Of a DNA stretch of 64,000 nt, positions 8,353 to 16,203 are shown piece after piece. The stretch lies in contig NZ_VDBO01000003.1 of assembly GCF_005930355.1 (NCBI RefSeq), positions 372,001 to 436,000 of the forward strand. Reading direction: 5' to 3'. The position numbers were made by a program, and so were the translations under genes. The notes below the pieces were generated by a model. It searched no databases and was not told where the DNA came from. It saw only the letters and a program-made list of their open reading frames with translations. The DNA comes from Paenibacillus sinopodophylli. Its GTDB lineage: Bacteria; Bacillota; Bacilli; Paenibacillales; Paenibacillaceae. How positions within the stretch are numbered: position 1 is the first letter of the stretch; the number at the start of each line of letters is the position of its first letter.

Positions 8353-10587
8353 ATGCTACGACTAAACCTAACACGCGTCGGCTTCCTAATGGGCGTGTCC
8401 CTGCTCCTTGCTGCCATCATCTACTTCTTCGCTGCCAACTGGAGCGGCCTTGATCGTGCCGATAAAATTCTCGCCTCTGCTGGAATAATGGTGTTATTCT
8501 ACGGGGCATCCGCTTTTTTTGCCAAATTAAAAATCATGCTCGGGCACCATTCCTTCCTTTCAGCAATCTTACTGGTCGGTGGATGTGTTTCGTTCGGTGC
8601 CGCAGTAGCGCTGCTCAATCAAGTCTACAATTCGCATGCAGACACCTATGAGCTTTTTTTTGTATGGTCGGTTCCTGCACTGCTGCTCTCTTTTATTACG
8701 CGCTTTAACCCTTTCTATGTGCTGTCCTATATACTTGTACATGTAACACTGTGGCAATACTTTTTCCCGAATGCGATGTACATTGCACGTACAGATAATG
8801 AGCTTTGGCTAATTGGCTGCTTGTTTGCGCTCATCAATCTCATCCTATTCCTGCTCACGCAGGGCAAGCTGCTGCATTCCGCACCGATTCGATTCGTCAG
8901 CTTCATCGTCTTCCATATTGCCCTACTCGTTCTATCCAACTCTACACAATTCGAGCAGTTTGGACCTTGGATGAACATCGTTTGCTTAGCTGCGATTGCC
9001 GCAGGGTTCTACTACTTCATCCGTGTTCGACTGGATAAGCTCATGCTGACACTGAATGCGCTCGCAGCATCCGCTTTTGCCGTATTCAAATTTCTGGAGC
9101 TGCTGAGCGAGCATGCTTCAACTGCATTCTTTGTGTACGGTCTGCTCTTCGTCGCCTTGCTGCTTGGCGCAAACTTCTTTTTCTTCCGGTTCCTCAATCG
9201 ACTTGGCTTAGGTGAAGCAAGCGAGGAAGAGCAGCCTGCAGATCATGCTGGAGAAGAACGTCATAGCGCAGTCGTCGGCCATATCGTATCCACGATTGTG
9301 ACCGTAATCGGCGTACTGATCGGGAGCATCTCATTGGTTGGCTTAGTACTCGTCTCCTCGAGCCAAGTAGAGCCACAACATGTCTTGCTCGTAATTTCAT
9401 TCCTGTTCGTATTGCCGATGCTTCTGCTCCCACGTCTTAATCCAGCTATCCGTTATACGGTTCTTACGATGGGGTACGCTGCCGGTATGATTGCCATTGG
9501 TTGGATGGATACTGCACCACTCACTTTACTATTCCTAGTCGTAACGATAGCTGGCTGGTTCAAGCTGCACGGACGGGCACAACATCTCTTTCTCTACTCG
9601 CTCATCAACCTGAACATCGCCATTCTGCTGTTCCAGCTGTTCGAATATACGCAGCATGCTTCATCCTTTATCGTGCTCATCATGGCTGTCCTGAACGCCG
9701 TCTTCTTTGCCAGTCATTATCTGCTCGGTGATAGCGCCATGAAACAGCATTTGCGTGAGTGCGGGCTGTTGTTTACTCTGCTGCTTCTGTTCTGGCTAAC
9801 CTTCATGGAGGATATTTTCCCAGGCTCCTATGAGCTGTTTAACCTGCTGAACTTCCTTGTTGTTACCGTATTAGCCTTCTTGTTCGTACGCAAAGGTCAA
9901 TCGCTCGAAGCAGCAGCCAGCCTTGTGTTCTGGTTCATCTTTATCGGGTTCAAATATTATGATCTATTCTGGACGCTGCTCCACAAATCAATAACCTTAG
10001 CGTTGCTTGGCATGATCGTAATTGCAGCTACGTATTTATTCGCGTACCGGACACGTGCCAGTGTGCCAGAGAATACGGATGCATACAACCGAATGCTGCA
10101 CAAGCACCCGATATGGCTAATTATCGTGATTGTGCTCCAGCTCGGTTATATCGGCTATCATGCCGCTTCAAGCGAAATTCTCCTCTCAGGAGGAACCCCT
10201 GTAAAGCTTGCGATCGAGCCACTTGATCCAAGATCACTCTTGCAGGGCGATTACGTTAGACTTAACTACACCATATCGTCACCGCCATCTCAGGCAGTTA
10301 AGGAATTAGAAGCCCATGACGGATCGAAACGGGTCAAAGCAGTGCTCATGGAGGACGCTGACGGTGTTTACCAATTCAGCCGTTTATACAAGCAGGGTGA
10401 GTCGTTAAATCCCAAGGAAATCATCATAAATGGTATCTACAATGGCTGGGATGGCATTTATTACGGCATCGAAACCTACTTCGTTCCGGAGGGCACCGGT
10501 ACCGAAACCGAGCGCAACGCCAAGTTCGCATATGTAAGGGTCGGTAAGAGCGGCGACTCCCTTCTTGAGCGATTAAGCAAAGATTAA
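8353..10587 (+). CDS. Polytopic membrane protein, DUF2157/DUF4401-like with C-terminal GDYXXLXY domain
   Basis: About 744 residues. The first 590 are mostly transmembrane helices (twenty or so hydrophobic segments). The C-terminus then carries the signature GDYVRLNY (around residue 635), which defines the GDYXXLXY family domain, on the exported side after a last helix (IVIVLQLGYIGYHA). The N-terminal segment resembles DUF2157 membrane proteins. Start: GTG 8344 is only 3 bp from the AAAGG site, whereas ATG 8353 is 12 bp from it and is preferred. A TATAAT at 8312-8317 may be the -10, but no good -35 was found. The biochemical role of the family is not known. Confidence 0.8.
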   Translation: MLRLNLTRVGFLMGVSLLLAAIIYFFAANWSGLDRADKILASAGIMVLFYGASAFFAKLKIMLGHHSFLSAILLVGGCVSFGAAVALLNQVYNSHADTYELFFVWSVPALLLSFITRFNPFYVLSYILVHVTLWQYFFPNAMYIARTDNELWLIGCLFALINLILFLLTQGKLLHSAPIRFVSFIVFHIALLVLSNSTQFEQFGPWMNIVCLAAIAAGFYYFIRVRLDKLMLTLNALAASAFAVFKFLELLSEHASTAFFVYGLLFVALLLGANFFFFRFLNRLGLGEASEEEQPADHAGEERHSAVVGHIVSTIVTVIGVLIGSISLVGLVLVSSSQVEPQHVLLVISFLFVLPMLLLPRLNPAIRYTVLTMGYAAGMIAIGWMDTAPLTLLFLVVTIAGWFKLHGRAQHLFLYSLINLNIAILLFQLFEYTQHASSFIVLIMAVLNAVFFASHYLLGDSAMKQHLRECGLLFTLLLLFWLTFMEDIFPGSYELFNLLNFLVVTVLAFLFVRKGQSLEAAASLVFWFIFIGFKYYDLFWTLLHKSITLALLGMIVIAATYLFAYRTRASVPENTDAYNRMLHKHPIWLIIVIVLQLGYIGYHAASSEILLSGGTPVKLAIEPLDPRSLLQGDYVRLNYTISSPPSQAVKELEAHDGSKRVKAVLMEDADGVYQFSRLYKQGESLNPKEIIINGIYNGWDGIYYGIETYFVPEGTGTETERNAKFAYVRVGKSGDSLLERLSKD

Positions 10588-10612
10588 GCGCCATGCTCAG
10601 CTCAAAAAAACA

Positions 10613-10652
10613 GGACGCATGCAGCTTGCTTAGCTGTATACGTCCTATTTCT
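10613..10652. terminator. Bidirectional terminator
   Basis: A 13-bp stem with two G-U pairs (GGACGCATGCAGC with GCTGTATACGTCC) lies between convergent genes. It is preceded by an A-run and followed by a T-rich tail. Confidence 0.75.
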
Positions 10653-10654
10653 TC

Positions 10655-10700
10655 TTATGCATTCGTCATTCGATCATTCGATCATTCGTCAATTCGTCAG
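10655..10700. repeat. Short degenerate tandem repeat (ATTCGTC/ATTCGATC)
   Basis: Six 7-8 bp units of the type (C)ATTCGTC / ATTCGATC stand head to tail. They cover the stop codon and 3' flank of the winged-helix gene at 10689. This is a simple slippage-type repeat with no evident function. Confidence 0.6.
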
Positions 10701-11147
10701 CTTGCTAAGCTCAGGGAATTCTTCAAGGTAGCCGTTTCGTTCCAGCTCGTTAATCGCCCTGCGAATGCTCTGCTCGTCCTCGCCCGATTGGTCTGAGAGC
10801 GCGAGCAGCTCCGTCAATGTAATTTCTTTATGCTTCTTGCAGTAGGTAAGCAGACCTTTAGCCGCCCAAGACAGACGGTCATCTTGGAACTCTCCGATCA
10901 TTTTACGGAACAATTTATGTGGTATTAACTGCTCATCTACTAAGGACTGCATCGCTTTAATCGCTAATTTTGTCGTCATACGTCCCTTTTTGGCAACCTC
11001 ATCTAAGGTGAGCGATGCTGTATCCGCGGTGCTTGAGCTTAATACGATATAAATCATTTGCGAATAAATATCCAAGCTCGGATTGTAAAAGATTTCAGTA
11101 GAAATAGTGAAGTTGCGGACGTTTCCATGTGTGATGTCTGTGGCCAT
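10689..11147 (-). CDS. Small winged-helix DNA-binding protein, replication-initiator/DnaD-N-like
   Basis: 152 residues. The first half (about 8-80) resembles the winged-helix domain of phage and plasmid replication organisers, with F-x-x-x (F/Y) positions and a helix-turn-helix at LTLDEVAKKGRMTTKLAIKAMQSLVDEQLI. The second half (about 85-145) is another helix-turn-helix repeat (AAKGLLTYCKKHKEITLTELLALS followed by SIRRAINELERNGYLEE). The protein is therefore two wHTH units in tandem. GGGAGAG precedes ATG 11147. A good sigma-A promoter lies at 11180-11208. A transcriptional or replication role is plausible but not assignable. There are no phage genes around it. Confidence 0.65.
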   Translation of the reverse strand: MATDITHGNVRNFTISTEIFYNPSLDIYSQMIYIVLSSSTADTASLTLDEVAKKGRMTTKLAIKAMQSLVDEQLIPHKLFRKMIGEFQDDRLSWAAKGLLTYCKKHKEITLTELLALSDQSGEDEQSIRRAINELERNGYLEEFPELSKLTN

Positions 11148-11179
11148 ATTCTTTCTCTCCCTTCCGATTGGTCTATACC

Positions 11180-11208
11180 ATAATAAAGGTTCGGATAACC
11201 GGTTTCAA
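11180..11208 (-). promoter_or_regulatory. Sigma-A promoter of the winged-helix gene
   Basis: On the minus strand, TTGAAA (11203-11208) and TATTAT (11180-11185) are exactly 17 bp apart, about 35 bp before the start codon at 11147. Confidence 0.7.
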
Positions 11209-11235
11209 ATCAGGCTTAATTAGAAAAGTTTAATG

Positions 11236-11284
11236 GTGCTGAGCAGATGGCGAAGCGGTTCTATATTCAGCGAATATTCAGCAC
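11236..11284 (-). terminator. Possible hairpin downstream of the alkyltransferase-like gene
   Basis: GTGCTGA (11236-11242) pairs TCAGCAC (11278-11284) with a long loop. No clean T-tract is present, so terminator function is weakly supported. Confidence 0.3.
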
Positions 11285-11328
11285 TCACGGCGCATCGCTT
11301 ATAAGCCTTCCGTTAGCCTATTCGCCCC

Positions 11329-11658
11329 CTATAGCGTGGTTTCTTGATCTTGGTGCGGGTGATACCGGTATTTCTCCAGATCGATTCGTCCCTCTTCGCT
11401 TACTACAATACCCTCATTCGCAAGATACAGCATTTGCATATACCTCGACTCCTCATCGGTCAAGGCAATTTCTCCTTTTGCATTAACAACTCTATGCCAG
11501 GGAAGCTTATGAATACGGCTTAACGAATGAAGAATTCGGACGACCTGCCTTGCGCCTCTCCGGCTTCCGGCTTGCTCCGCAACTTGCCCGTAGGTCATGA
11601 CGCATCCTTCCGGTATCGCCTGAATAATTGCAATTACATTCTGAGTGAAAGGCTTCAT
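11329..11658 (-). CDS. Alkyltransferase-like (ATL) DNA-damage recognition protein, MGMT fold without the acceptor cysteine
   Basis: About 109 residues matching the C-terminal domain of O6-alkylguanine-DNA alkyltransferase: IPEGCVMTYGQVAEQAG, a GARQV helix-turn-helix element and LPWHRVVNAKG. The active-site motif PCHRV is replaced by PWHRV, so the alkyl-accepting cysteine is gone. That is the hallmark of ATL proteins, which bind O6-alkylguanine and hand it to nucleotide excision repair. Several ATGs are possible (11667, 11664, 11658). The GGGG site is 10 bp from 11658 and only 1-4 bp from the others, so MKPF is preferred. No MGMT with a catalytic cysteine is seen nearby. Confidence 0.88.
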   Translation of the reverse strand: MKPFTQNVIAIIQAIPEGCVMTYGQVAEQAGSRRGARQVVRILHSLSRIHKLPWHRVVNAKGEIALTDEESRYMQMLYLANEGIVVSEEGRIDLEKYRYHPHQDQETTL

Positions 11659-11824
11659 AATCATCATTCCCCTTATCCATTTCTTGTGGCAATTGGGCAG
11701 CCGCCGCCCTCATGATTCCTTATTAAATGAGCAAAATTTGTGCACTTCTGACAAGGGTTTAGTTGGTTTTTGGAGCCTAAAGCGGCAAAGCATTATTTAT
11801 TTTGCAAAAAGTAATAAATTTCTT

Positions 11825-11853
11825 TTTAACTTTTGGCGAAAACGATGTAGAAT
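11825..11853 (+). promoter_or_regulatory. Candidate sigma-A promoter of the DUF1641-ndh operon
   Basis: TTTAAC (11825-11830) and TAGAAT (11848-11853) are 17 bp apart, about 210 bp before the DUF1641 start. Downstream, at 11949, 11959 and 11968, three phased copies of TGTGAAA/TGTAACA lie in the long leader. They resemble the TTGTGAA half-site bound by the NADH-responsive repressor Rex, but as direct rather than inverted repeats. Nothing else is recognisable in 11659-12063. Confidence 0.5.
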
Positions 11854-12063
11854 AGAAGCAAAGGGTTCAATCCGATTACGTCATTATCGCTAACGCTTCC
11901 TTTTCTGATTGCCAGGATAAGACTGTTACTTACACACAGACATATTTATGTGAAACTATGTGAAAAGTGTAACAAACTTCATGGACGCATGACTGCACCT
12001 AGCGAATGACACAATTGAGACCACAACTTACTTTCAAATTTACGCAAAGGAGGACATTCTATT

Positions 12064-12510
12064 ATGTCACAACCAACTGCTGGACAAGAGGTCGCAGCAA
12101 GCCTCGTGGAAGAAAAGCAAACTTTGGATGTACTTGATCAGTTATTGAAGCCGGAGGTTCAACAGTCTCTGACTGTGCTCGTGGACAACCTTCCGAAATT
12201 AGCTGAAATGGTTACACTGATGACTAAAGCTTATGACTTCGCGCAAGGCATTGCAACAGACAAAGTGTTGATCAACGATTTCGCTCAAGGTATCGGTGAA
12301 TTCGTCAAACCGGTTCAAGAAAAAGCAAAAGGTATCGCTACTGCTGCTATGGAAGCAGGCGAGCGTTCGCAAGAGGCAGCGGCAACTGGATCATCCGTCG
12401 GCCTATTCGCTATGTTGAAAATGCTGAAAGATCCAGAAGTTCAAAAAACGCTTCGCTTTGCTCAAGCATTCCTTAGCGTATTGTCGGAACGGAAAAACGA
12501 AAAAGCTTAA
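12064..12510 (+). CDS. DUF1641 protein (YjlC-like), partner of NADH dehydrogenase
   Basis: 148 residues, soluble and helical, with the DUF1641 pattern (LLKPEVQQSLTVLVDNLPKLAEM near the start and a VGLFAMLKMLKDPEVQKTL segment near 118). GGAGG lies 9 bp before ATG 12064. It is followed 36 bp later by a type II NADH dehydrogenase. In Bacillus subtilis the homologous pair yjlC-ndh is one operon under Rex control. Its biochemical function is not established; linkage to respiration is inferred from this conserved neighbourhood. Confidence 0.85.
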   Translation: MSQPTAGQEVAASLVEEKQTLDVLDQLLKPEVQQSLTVLVDNLPKLAEMVTLMTKAYDFAQGIATDKVLINDFAQGIGEFVKPVQEKAKGIATAAMEAGERSQEAAATGSSVGLFAMLKMLKDPEVQKTLRFAQAFLSVLSERKNEKA

Positions 12511-12546
12511 TACACTGATTACGTACAGAACGAACGGAGGATGAAC

Positions 12547-13728
12547 ATGTCGAAGCAAATTCTTATTCTTGGCGGCGGTTACGGCGGTCTATTGACTGCT
12601 CTTACTGCTCGCAAGCACCTAAGCGCAGCAGAAGCAAGCATCACAATCGTTAACCGTTTTCCTACTCACCAAATCATCACTGAGCTGCACAGACTTGCCG
12701 GCGATACTATTGCTGAGCAAGCTGTTGCGCTTCCGCTGAGCAAGCTTCTAGGCGACAAACAAGTCAACATCGTGGTTGACACTGTAAAAGAAATCAAACC
12801 TAACGAGAAACAAGTTGTTCTCTCAAGCGGCCAAGTACAAAAGTACGATACGCTAGTGGTTGCCCTAGGCAGCGAAACGAACTACTTCGGAATTCCTGGA
12901 CTTGAAGAGAACAGCCTTGTTCTCAAATCCGTTGCTGATGCTAACCGCATCCGCAAGCATGTGGAAGACCGTCTTGATGCTTACAAAAAATCAGGCAACA
13001 AAGCTGACGCAACAATCGTTGTTGGCGGCGGCGGCTTGACTGGCGTTGAGCTTGTCGGCGAATTCGCAGACAGACTTCCTGAAGTATGCCGCAGCAAAGG
13101 TATCGATTTCAATGATATCTCCCTTTATTGCGTAGAAGCTGGCCCTGCCGTATTGCCAATCTTCCCTAAAGTATTGATCGATCGTGCAGTTACAAGCTTA
13201 GAGAAACGCGGCGTGAACTTCGTTACTAGCGTAGCAATTACCGAAGCAACGAAAAGCTCTGTATCTTTGAAAGACGGACGTACAATCGAATCCAGCACAA
13301 TCATCTGGACTGGCGGCGTTAAAGGCAACCCTGTTGTCGGCAGCAGCGGCCTTGCAGAGGATCGCGGCCGTTCGACAGTTACGCCAACGCTTCAATCGAC
13401 TTCGCATGCTGATGTTTTCCTTGCAGGCGACTGTGCGGTTGTATTCCCTGAAGGCGGCGACCGTCCTTACCCTCCAACAGCTCAGCTTGCTTGGCAAATG
13501 GGCGAAACGGTAGGCTACAACCTAGCGGTTCAAATCAAAGGCGGCGTTATGGACAAGTTCGTACCGGTATTCTCCGGCACACTTGGAAGCCTTGGCCGCA
13601 AAGACGGCGTGGGTACAATCGGCGGAAACGCAACGCAGCTGAAAGGCTTGCCTGCATCCCTGATGAAAGAAGCGAGCAACATCCGTTACCTTTCACACAT
13701 TCACGGCCTCTTCGCATTGGCTCACTAA
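12547..13728 (+). CDS. ndh: Type II NADH:quinone oxidoreductase (NDH-2)
   Basis: A 393-residue flavoprotein: GGGYGGLL FAD-binding loop at the N-terminus, a second dinucleotide-binding loop VVGGGGLTGVELVGE (about 158-172) for NADH, and the FAD-contacting AGDCAVVF with PPTAQLAWQMG (about 294-320). The length fits the single-subunit, non-proton-pumping NDH-2 that passes electrons from NADH to menaquinone at the inner face of the membrane. The first ATG at 12541 abuts the GGAGG; ATG 12547 has a 6-bp spacing and is preferred. It is the second gene of an operon with DUF1641 and is followed by a strong terminator. Confidence 0.92.
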   Translation: MSKQILILGGGYGGLLTALTARKHLSAAEASITIVNRFPTHQIITELHRLAGDTIAEQAVALPLSKLLGDKQVNIVVDTVKEIKPNEKQVVLSSGQVQKYDTLVVALGSETNYFGIPGLEENSLVLKSVADANRIRKHVEDRLDAYKKSGNKADATIVVGGGGLTGVELVGEFADRLPEVCRSKGIDFNDISLYCVEAGPAVLPIFPKVLIDRAVTSLEKRGVNFVTSVAITEATKSSVSLKDGRTIESSTIIWTGGVKGNPVVGSSGLAEDRGRSTVTPTLQSTSHADVFLAGDCAVVFPEGGDRPYPPTAQLAWQMGETVGYNLAVQIKGGVMDKFVPVFSGTLGSLGRKDGVGTIGGNATQLKGLPASLMKEASNIRYLSHIHGLFALAH

Positions 13729-13736
13729 TATATGCA

Positions 13737-13771
13737 AAAGAAGGAGAGCATCCGCTCTCCTTCTTTTTTTT
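13737..13771 (+). terminator. Rho-independent terminator of the DUF1641-ndh operon
   Basis: AGAAGGAGAGC pairs GCTCTCCTTCT with a 4-base loop, followed by eight T residues. Confidence 0.93.
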
Positions 13772-13891
13772 GGCGTATAGGAAAGCATGTGAATTTGCTC
13801 ATACTCTCTCTATACGTTTCGCTGGAACGATGGCGTCTATAGCAAGTACGCCGTCAGGCTTTTCTTCTTATGCCATTCATTATGCCTGCTG

Positions 13892-14097
13892 GCTTAGTTA
13901 TAATTACACTCGCAACTGCTCGAATACTTTAAATGAAATTACGCGTGTAAGTGCTTGTTTATCGTCAGCATCTCTAAGTAATGTGAAGTAACACTAAGTA
14001 TCCTTTAATATTACCTTGTGATATACAAGATCATCATAAATGCTACTTTTCCAATATTTCTTAGAAACACTTAGTATTACTCAGCATTACTTTACAT
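13892..14097. repeat. Iteron cluster downstream of the ParM/ParR-like genes (candidate centromere-like sites)
   Basis: Two inverted copies of a roughly 28-bp element are visible. One is at 14066-14097 (beginning AACACTTAGTATTACT), the other on the opposite strand at 13973-14002 (reverse complement beginning GATACTTAGTGTTACTTC). Both then contain CATTACTT. The core ACTTAGT, whose complement is ACTAAGT, occurs exactly at 13993-13999 and 14069-14075, and with one mismatch at 13892-13898 and 13973-13979. A related copy lies upstream of the operon at 15823-15860. No other gene is seen in 13772-14137. Confidence 0.65.
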
Positions 14098-14137
14098 GTT
14101 TGTGAGTATATATACCTCGTCTTAAAGCGCCTAGCCT

Positions 14138-14497
14138 CTAGCTCCAAGCCTCAATATCATCATCATCGAACTCTTCTTCAGCAGCCGGCTCTTGTACCTT
14201 AGGAGGTGCAATAATCTCTTCAGCAGCTGCTGCCAGTTGTCCAAGTCCTGAGGCCAATTGCGTACGCAGATCGGCATCCTGCTGCAATAATGGCTCTCCG
14301 CTGTGCAGCATGCTTCGCTCCATCGGAACAAACGCCTGCAAGTTGCGAACGCCATGGCTCGCAATCTCCCTTTCGACCAAATAACGAAGCGAATCCATCA
14401 GATTCGATTGCGTATTCAGCCACTGCATAACCAGCGGGTCCTCTGTCTTTTTGGTTTTCAAGCTTATATTATCACCGGGCTGTTTCGTTTTTTTCAT
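14138..14497 (-). CDS. ParR-like small partner of the actin-like protein
   Basis: 119 residues. The N-terminal half has a short strand followed by two helices in a ribbon-helix-helix-like arrangement (ISLKTKK..., then WLNTQSNLMDSLRYLVEREI and GVRNLQAFVP), the pattern of ParR-type centromere-binding adaptors in Gram-positive type II partition systems. The C-terminal tail is acidic (EEEFDDDDIEAWS), as in ParR tails that contact ParM. GTG 14506 is possible, but the AGG site is 8 bp from ATG 14497, which is preferred. It is the second gene after the actin-like gene, 53 bp downstream. The family assignment is by pattern, not by strong identity. Confidence 0.65.
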   Translation of the reverse strand: MKKTKQPGDNISLKTKKTEDPLVMQWLNTQSNLMDSLRYLVEREIASHGVRNLQAFVPMERSMLHSGEPLLQQDADLRTQLASGLGQLAAAAEEIIAPPKVQEPAAEEEFDDDDIEAWS

Positions 14498-14550
14498 CTT
14501 ATTCACCTACCAGAATCCGTTATGATATACCGATACTTGCCTCAACCTCA

Positions 14551-15747
14551 TTATACGGGTTGAACGGCCTTGTTCTTGAGTGCCTCATAAATTTTCCCGC
14601 GTACGAAAGCATCAAGACCCATGGCGTTAAGCTGTACGGCATATTCAGCTGGAATATACAACAACTGCATTTCCCGTTCCTCACATAGCTCCTTCAGCTG
14701 TCCGTAAAGCACCGAACGCATAAGAATGCTGCCTCCGCCGTAGACGCAAATCAAATCAATCTCATTACGCGCCTTGGTCAACTGCTTCTTCACATGCTGC
14801 ACAATTTGCCGAACCTGACTCTCAAGCGGACGCTTGAGCGTCTTGAGTGCACGCGCATGGTATTTGTGCCCTGCATTTTTGATCACATCACTGAAAAATT
14901 GACGCGGGCTGTCAGGCAAATGAATGAGACGGTTAAACTCCTGCAGCGCTTCTTCAATAGCATAACCTGCACCATGATGGCTACCATGCACGAATTGACG
15001 CAGAAACTTATTGCCCTCTGTAATCGGATACTCTGTCGAGCCATCGCCGATATCCACATGAAGGATACGCTTGTCCTTGAAGTAGCTGCCGTTGAATTTC
15101 TTCTCAATTCCGTAAGACTCAAGGAAATCGCCGAAGATTTCGCCCTCTCTCCAGCTGCCTTCCGCATCCTTCTGCAACGTGAATATAACCGGCGTTGCTT
15201 CCGGAACAACCTTGGCAAACGGGAATACGATTTTGACAGCTACACGCTGCATGCCCAGATGCACCGTCACATGATGCGTCCCCGTGGTGAACCGCTTCTC
15301 GAACTTGGTTGAAGTTTCATCCGTATGCTGAGTTACTGGCAAAGCTGTTGCCATATCTACTTCCACATCGATTTGTTCAGGAATCTTCTTCTTTTCTTCG
15401 TATGCCTTCTGTACGGCCATTGCTGCAATCTGTGCGAGTGTATTGATAACTGGCAAATCCATGTCGCTTTTCAAATCGATTCCGATTTGCAGGTTATCTA
15501 GAATTTCTCCACTCTCGAGTGCGAATTTCCCAACATAGTACATACCTGGTCTGGATGCAGGCGAATCGATCGTAACGACCAGCTGATCCTGCAAATTTTT
15601 GATAAAGCTCTCCGGTGTTTGCTCCTCGCTCCAAGGCAGCTCGTCCACCGTACAATTCACATTGGGCTGCTGAACCAATTTACCGTCGATGATCAAATCA
15701 TGCTCACTGTTTCCATTGTCATTGCCTACAAAAAAATGATAGTTCAT
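14551..15747 (-). CDS. ParM/Alp-family actin-like ATPase
   Basis: A 398-residue actin-fold protein. It has the phosphate-1 loop DNGNSEHD (residues 9-16), the phosphate-2 loop VDIGDGSTEYP (around 231) and the adenosine loop YGGGS (around 347). The overall length is that of plasmid ParM/StbA/Alp7A proteins. These polymerise into dynamic filaments that push or pull plasmid copies via a ParR-type adaptor bound to a centromere. AGGAGG precedes ATG 15747. The downstream gene encodes a ParR-like protein, and related repeats flank the pair. No replication initiator is nearby, so this appears to be a chromosomal or integrated copy. The actin-family call is sure; the DNA-segregation role is inferred. 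Confidence 0.87.
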   Translation of the reverse strand: MNYHFFVGNDNGNSEHDLIIDGKLVQQPNVNCTVDELPWSEEQTPESFIKNLQDQLVVTIDSPASRPGMYYVGKFALESGEILDNLQIGIDLKSDMDLPVINTLAQIAAMAVQKAYEEKKKIPEQIDVEVDMATALPVTQHTDETSTKFEKRFTTGTHHVTVHLGMQRVAVKIVFPFAKVVPEATPVIFTLQKDAEGSWREGEIFGDFLESYGIEKKFNGSYFKDKRILHVDIGDGSTEYPITEGNKFLRQFVHGSHHGAGYAIEEALQEFNRLIHLPDSPRQFFSDVIKNAGHKYHARALKTLKRPLESQVRQIVQHVKKQLTKARNEIDLICVYGGGSILMRSVLYGQLKELCEEREMQLLYIPAEYAVQLNAMGLDAFVRGKIYEALKNKAVQPV

Positions 15748-15822
15748 AATAGCGTTCCTCCTAAAAAAGATTGTTGGAAAACCTATTTAGCTTCCAAAGT
15801 TTAATGATCCGTGTATCGCATT

Positions 15823-15860
15823 GCTAAGTATTACTTTGCCATACTAAGTGTTAGTTTACA
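15823..15860. repeat. Iteron copies upstream of the ParM-like gene
   Basis: GCTAAGTATTACTTTG at 15823-15838 is followed by ACTAAGTGTTAGTTTACATC at 15843-15862. These are related to the elements at 13973-14002 and 14066-14097. The position, about 80 bp before the actin-like start codon, would suit a centromere-like and autoregulatory site. The remaining intergenic stretch to 16148 shows nothing I can name. Confidence 0.55.
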
Positions 15861-16148
15861 TCAAGCTAGAGTCCTATCCCTCATTAATCTTTTCTCATCT
15901 GAATTTGTCGATCGCTGTTTATTGAGCTCATTAGACGTGTAATGCTGTCGCTTCCTCTGCTTTTCGCCAATAAACGTATGGACAAAAATAAGCAGCACGC
16001 CCCGCACAATTCCATACGACATGCTTCTTTAATTGGAATCATTGTAACAGGTCGCTACTAGGATGAGTCTATTTTTCAGTCTAGCTACTCTTGCTACATA
16101 CGTGCTTACAGCGGCCATGCTCTGTTGTGAATACGTTCATGAACAAAC

Positions 16149-16197
16149 AAAAAGACTAGCAAAGCAGCTCAACTGAGAGCCGCTTACCAGTCTTTTT
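16149..16197 (-). terminator. Terminator downstream of the PNPOx-family gene
   Basis: The outer stem AAAGACT pairs AGTCTTT, with a partly paired inner part (AAGC/GCTT region). On the minus strand it is followed by a T-rich run. Confidence 0.6.
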
Positions 16198-16203
16198 AGA
16201 ACT

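Noticed and set aside
8133-8420. Minus-strand frame over the promoter and start of the GDYXXLXY gene
   Set aside because: It overlaps the real gene's start and promoter, with no ribosome binding site or known motif.
13795-13991. C-terminal part of a plus-strand frame running past ndh
   Set aside because: It is an out-of-frame extension through the ndh terminator with no ribosome binding site or motif; the region instead holds the iterons.
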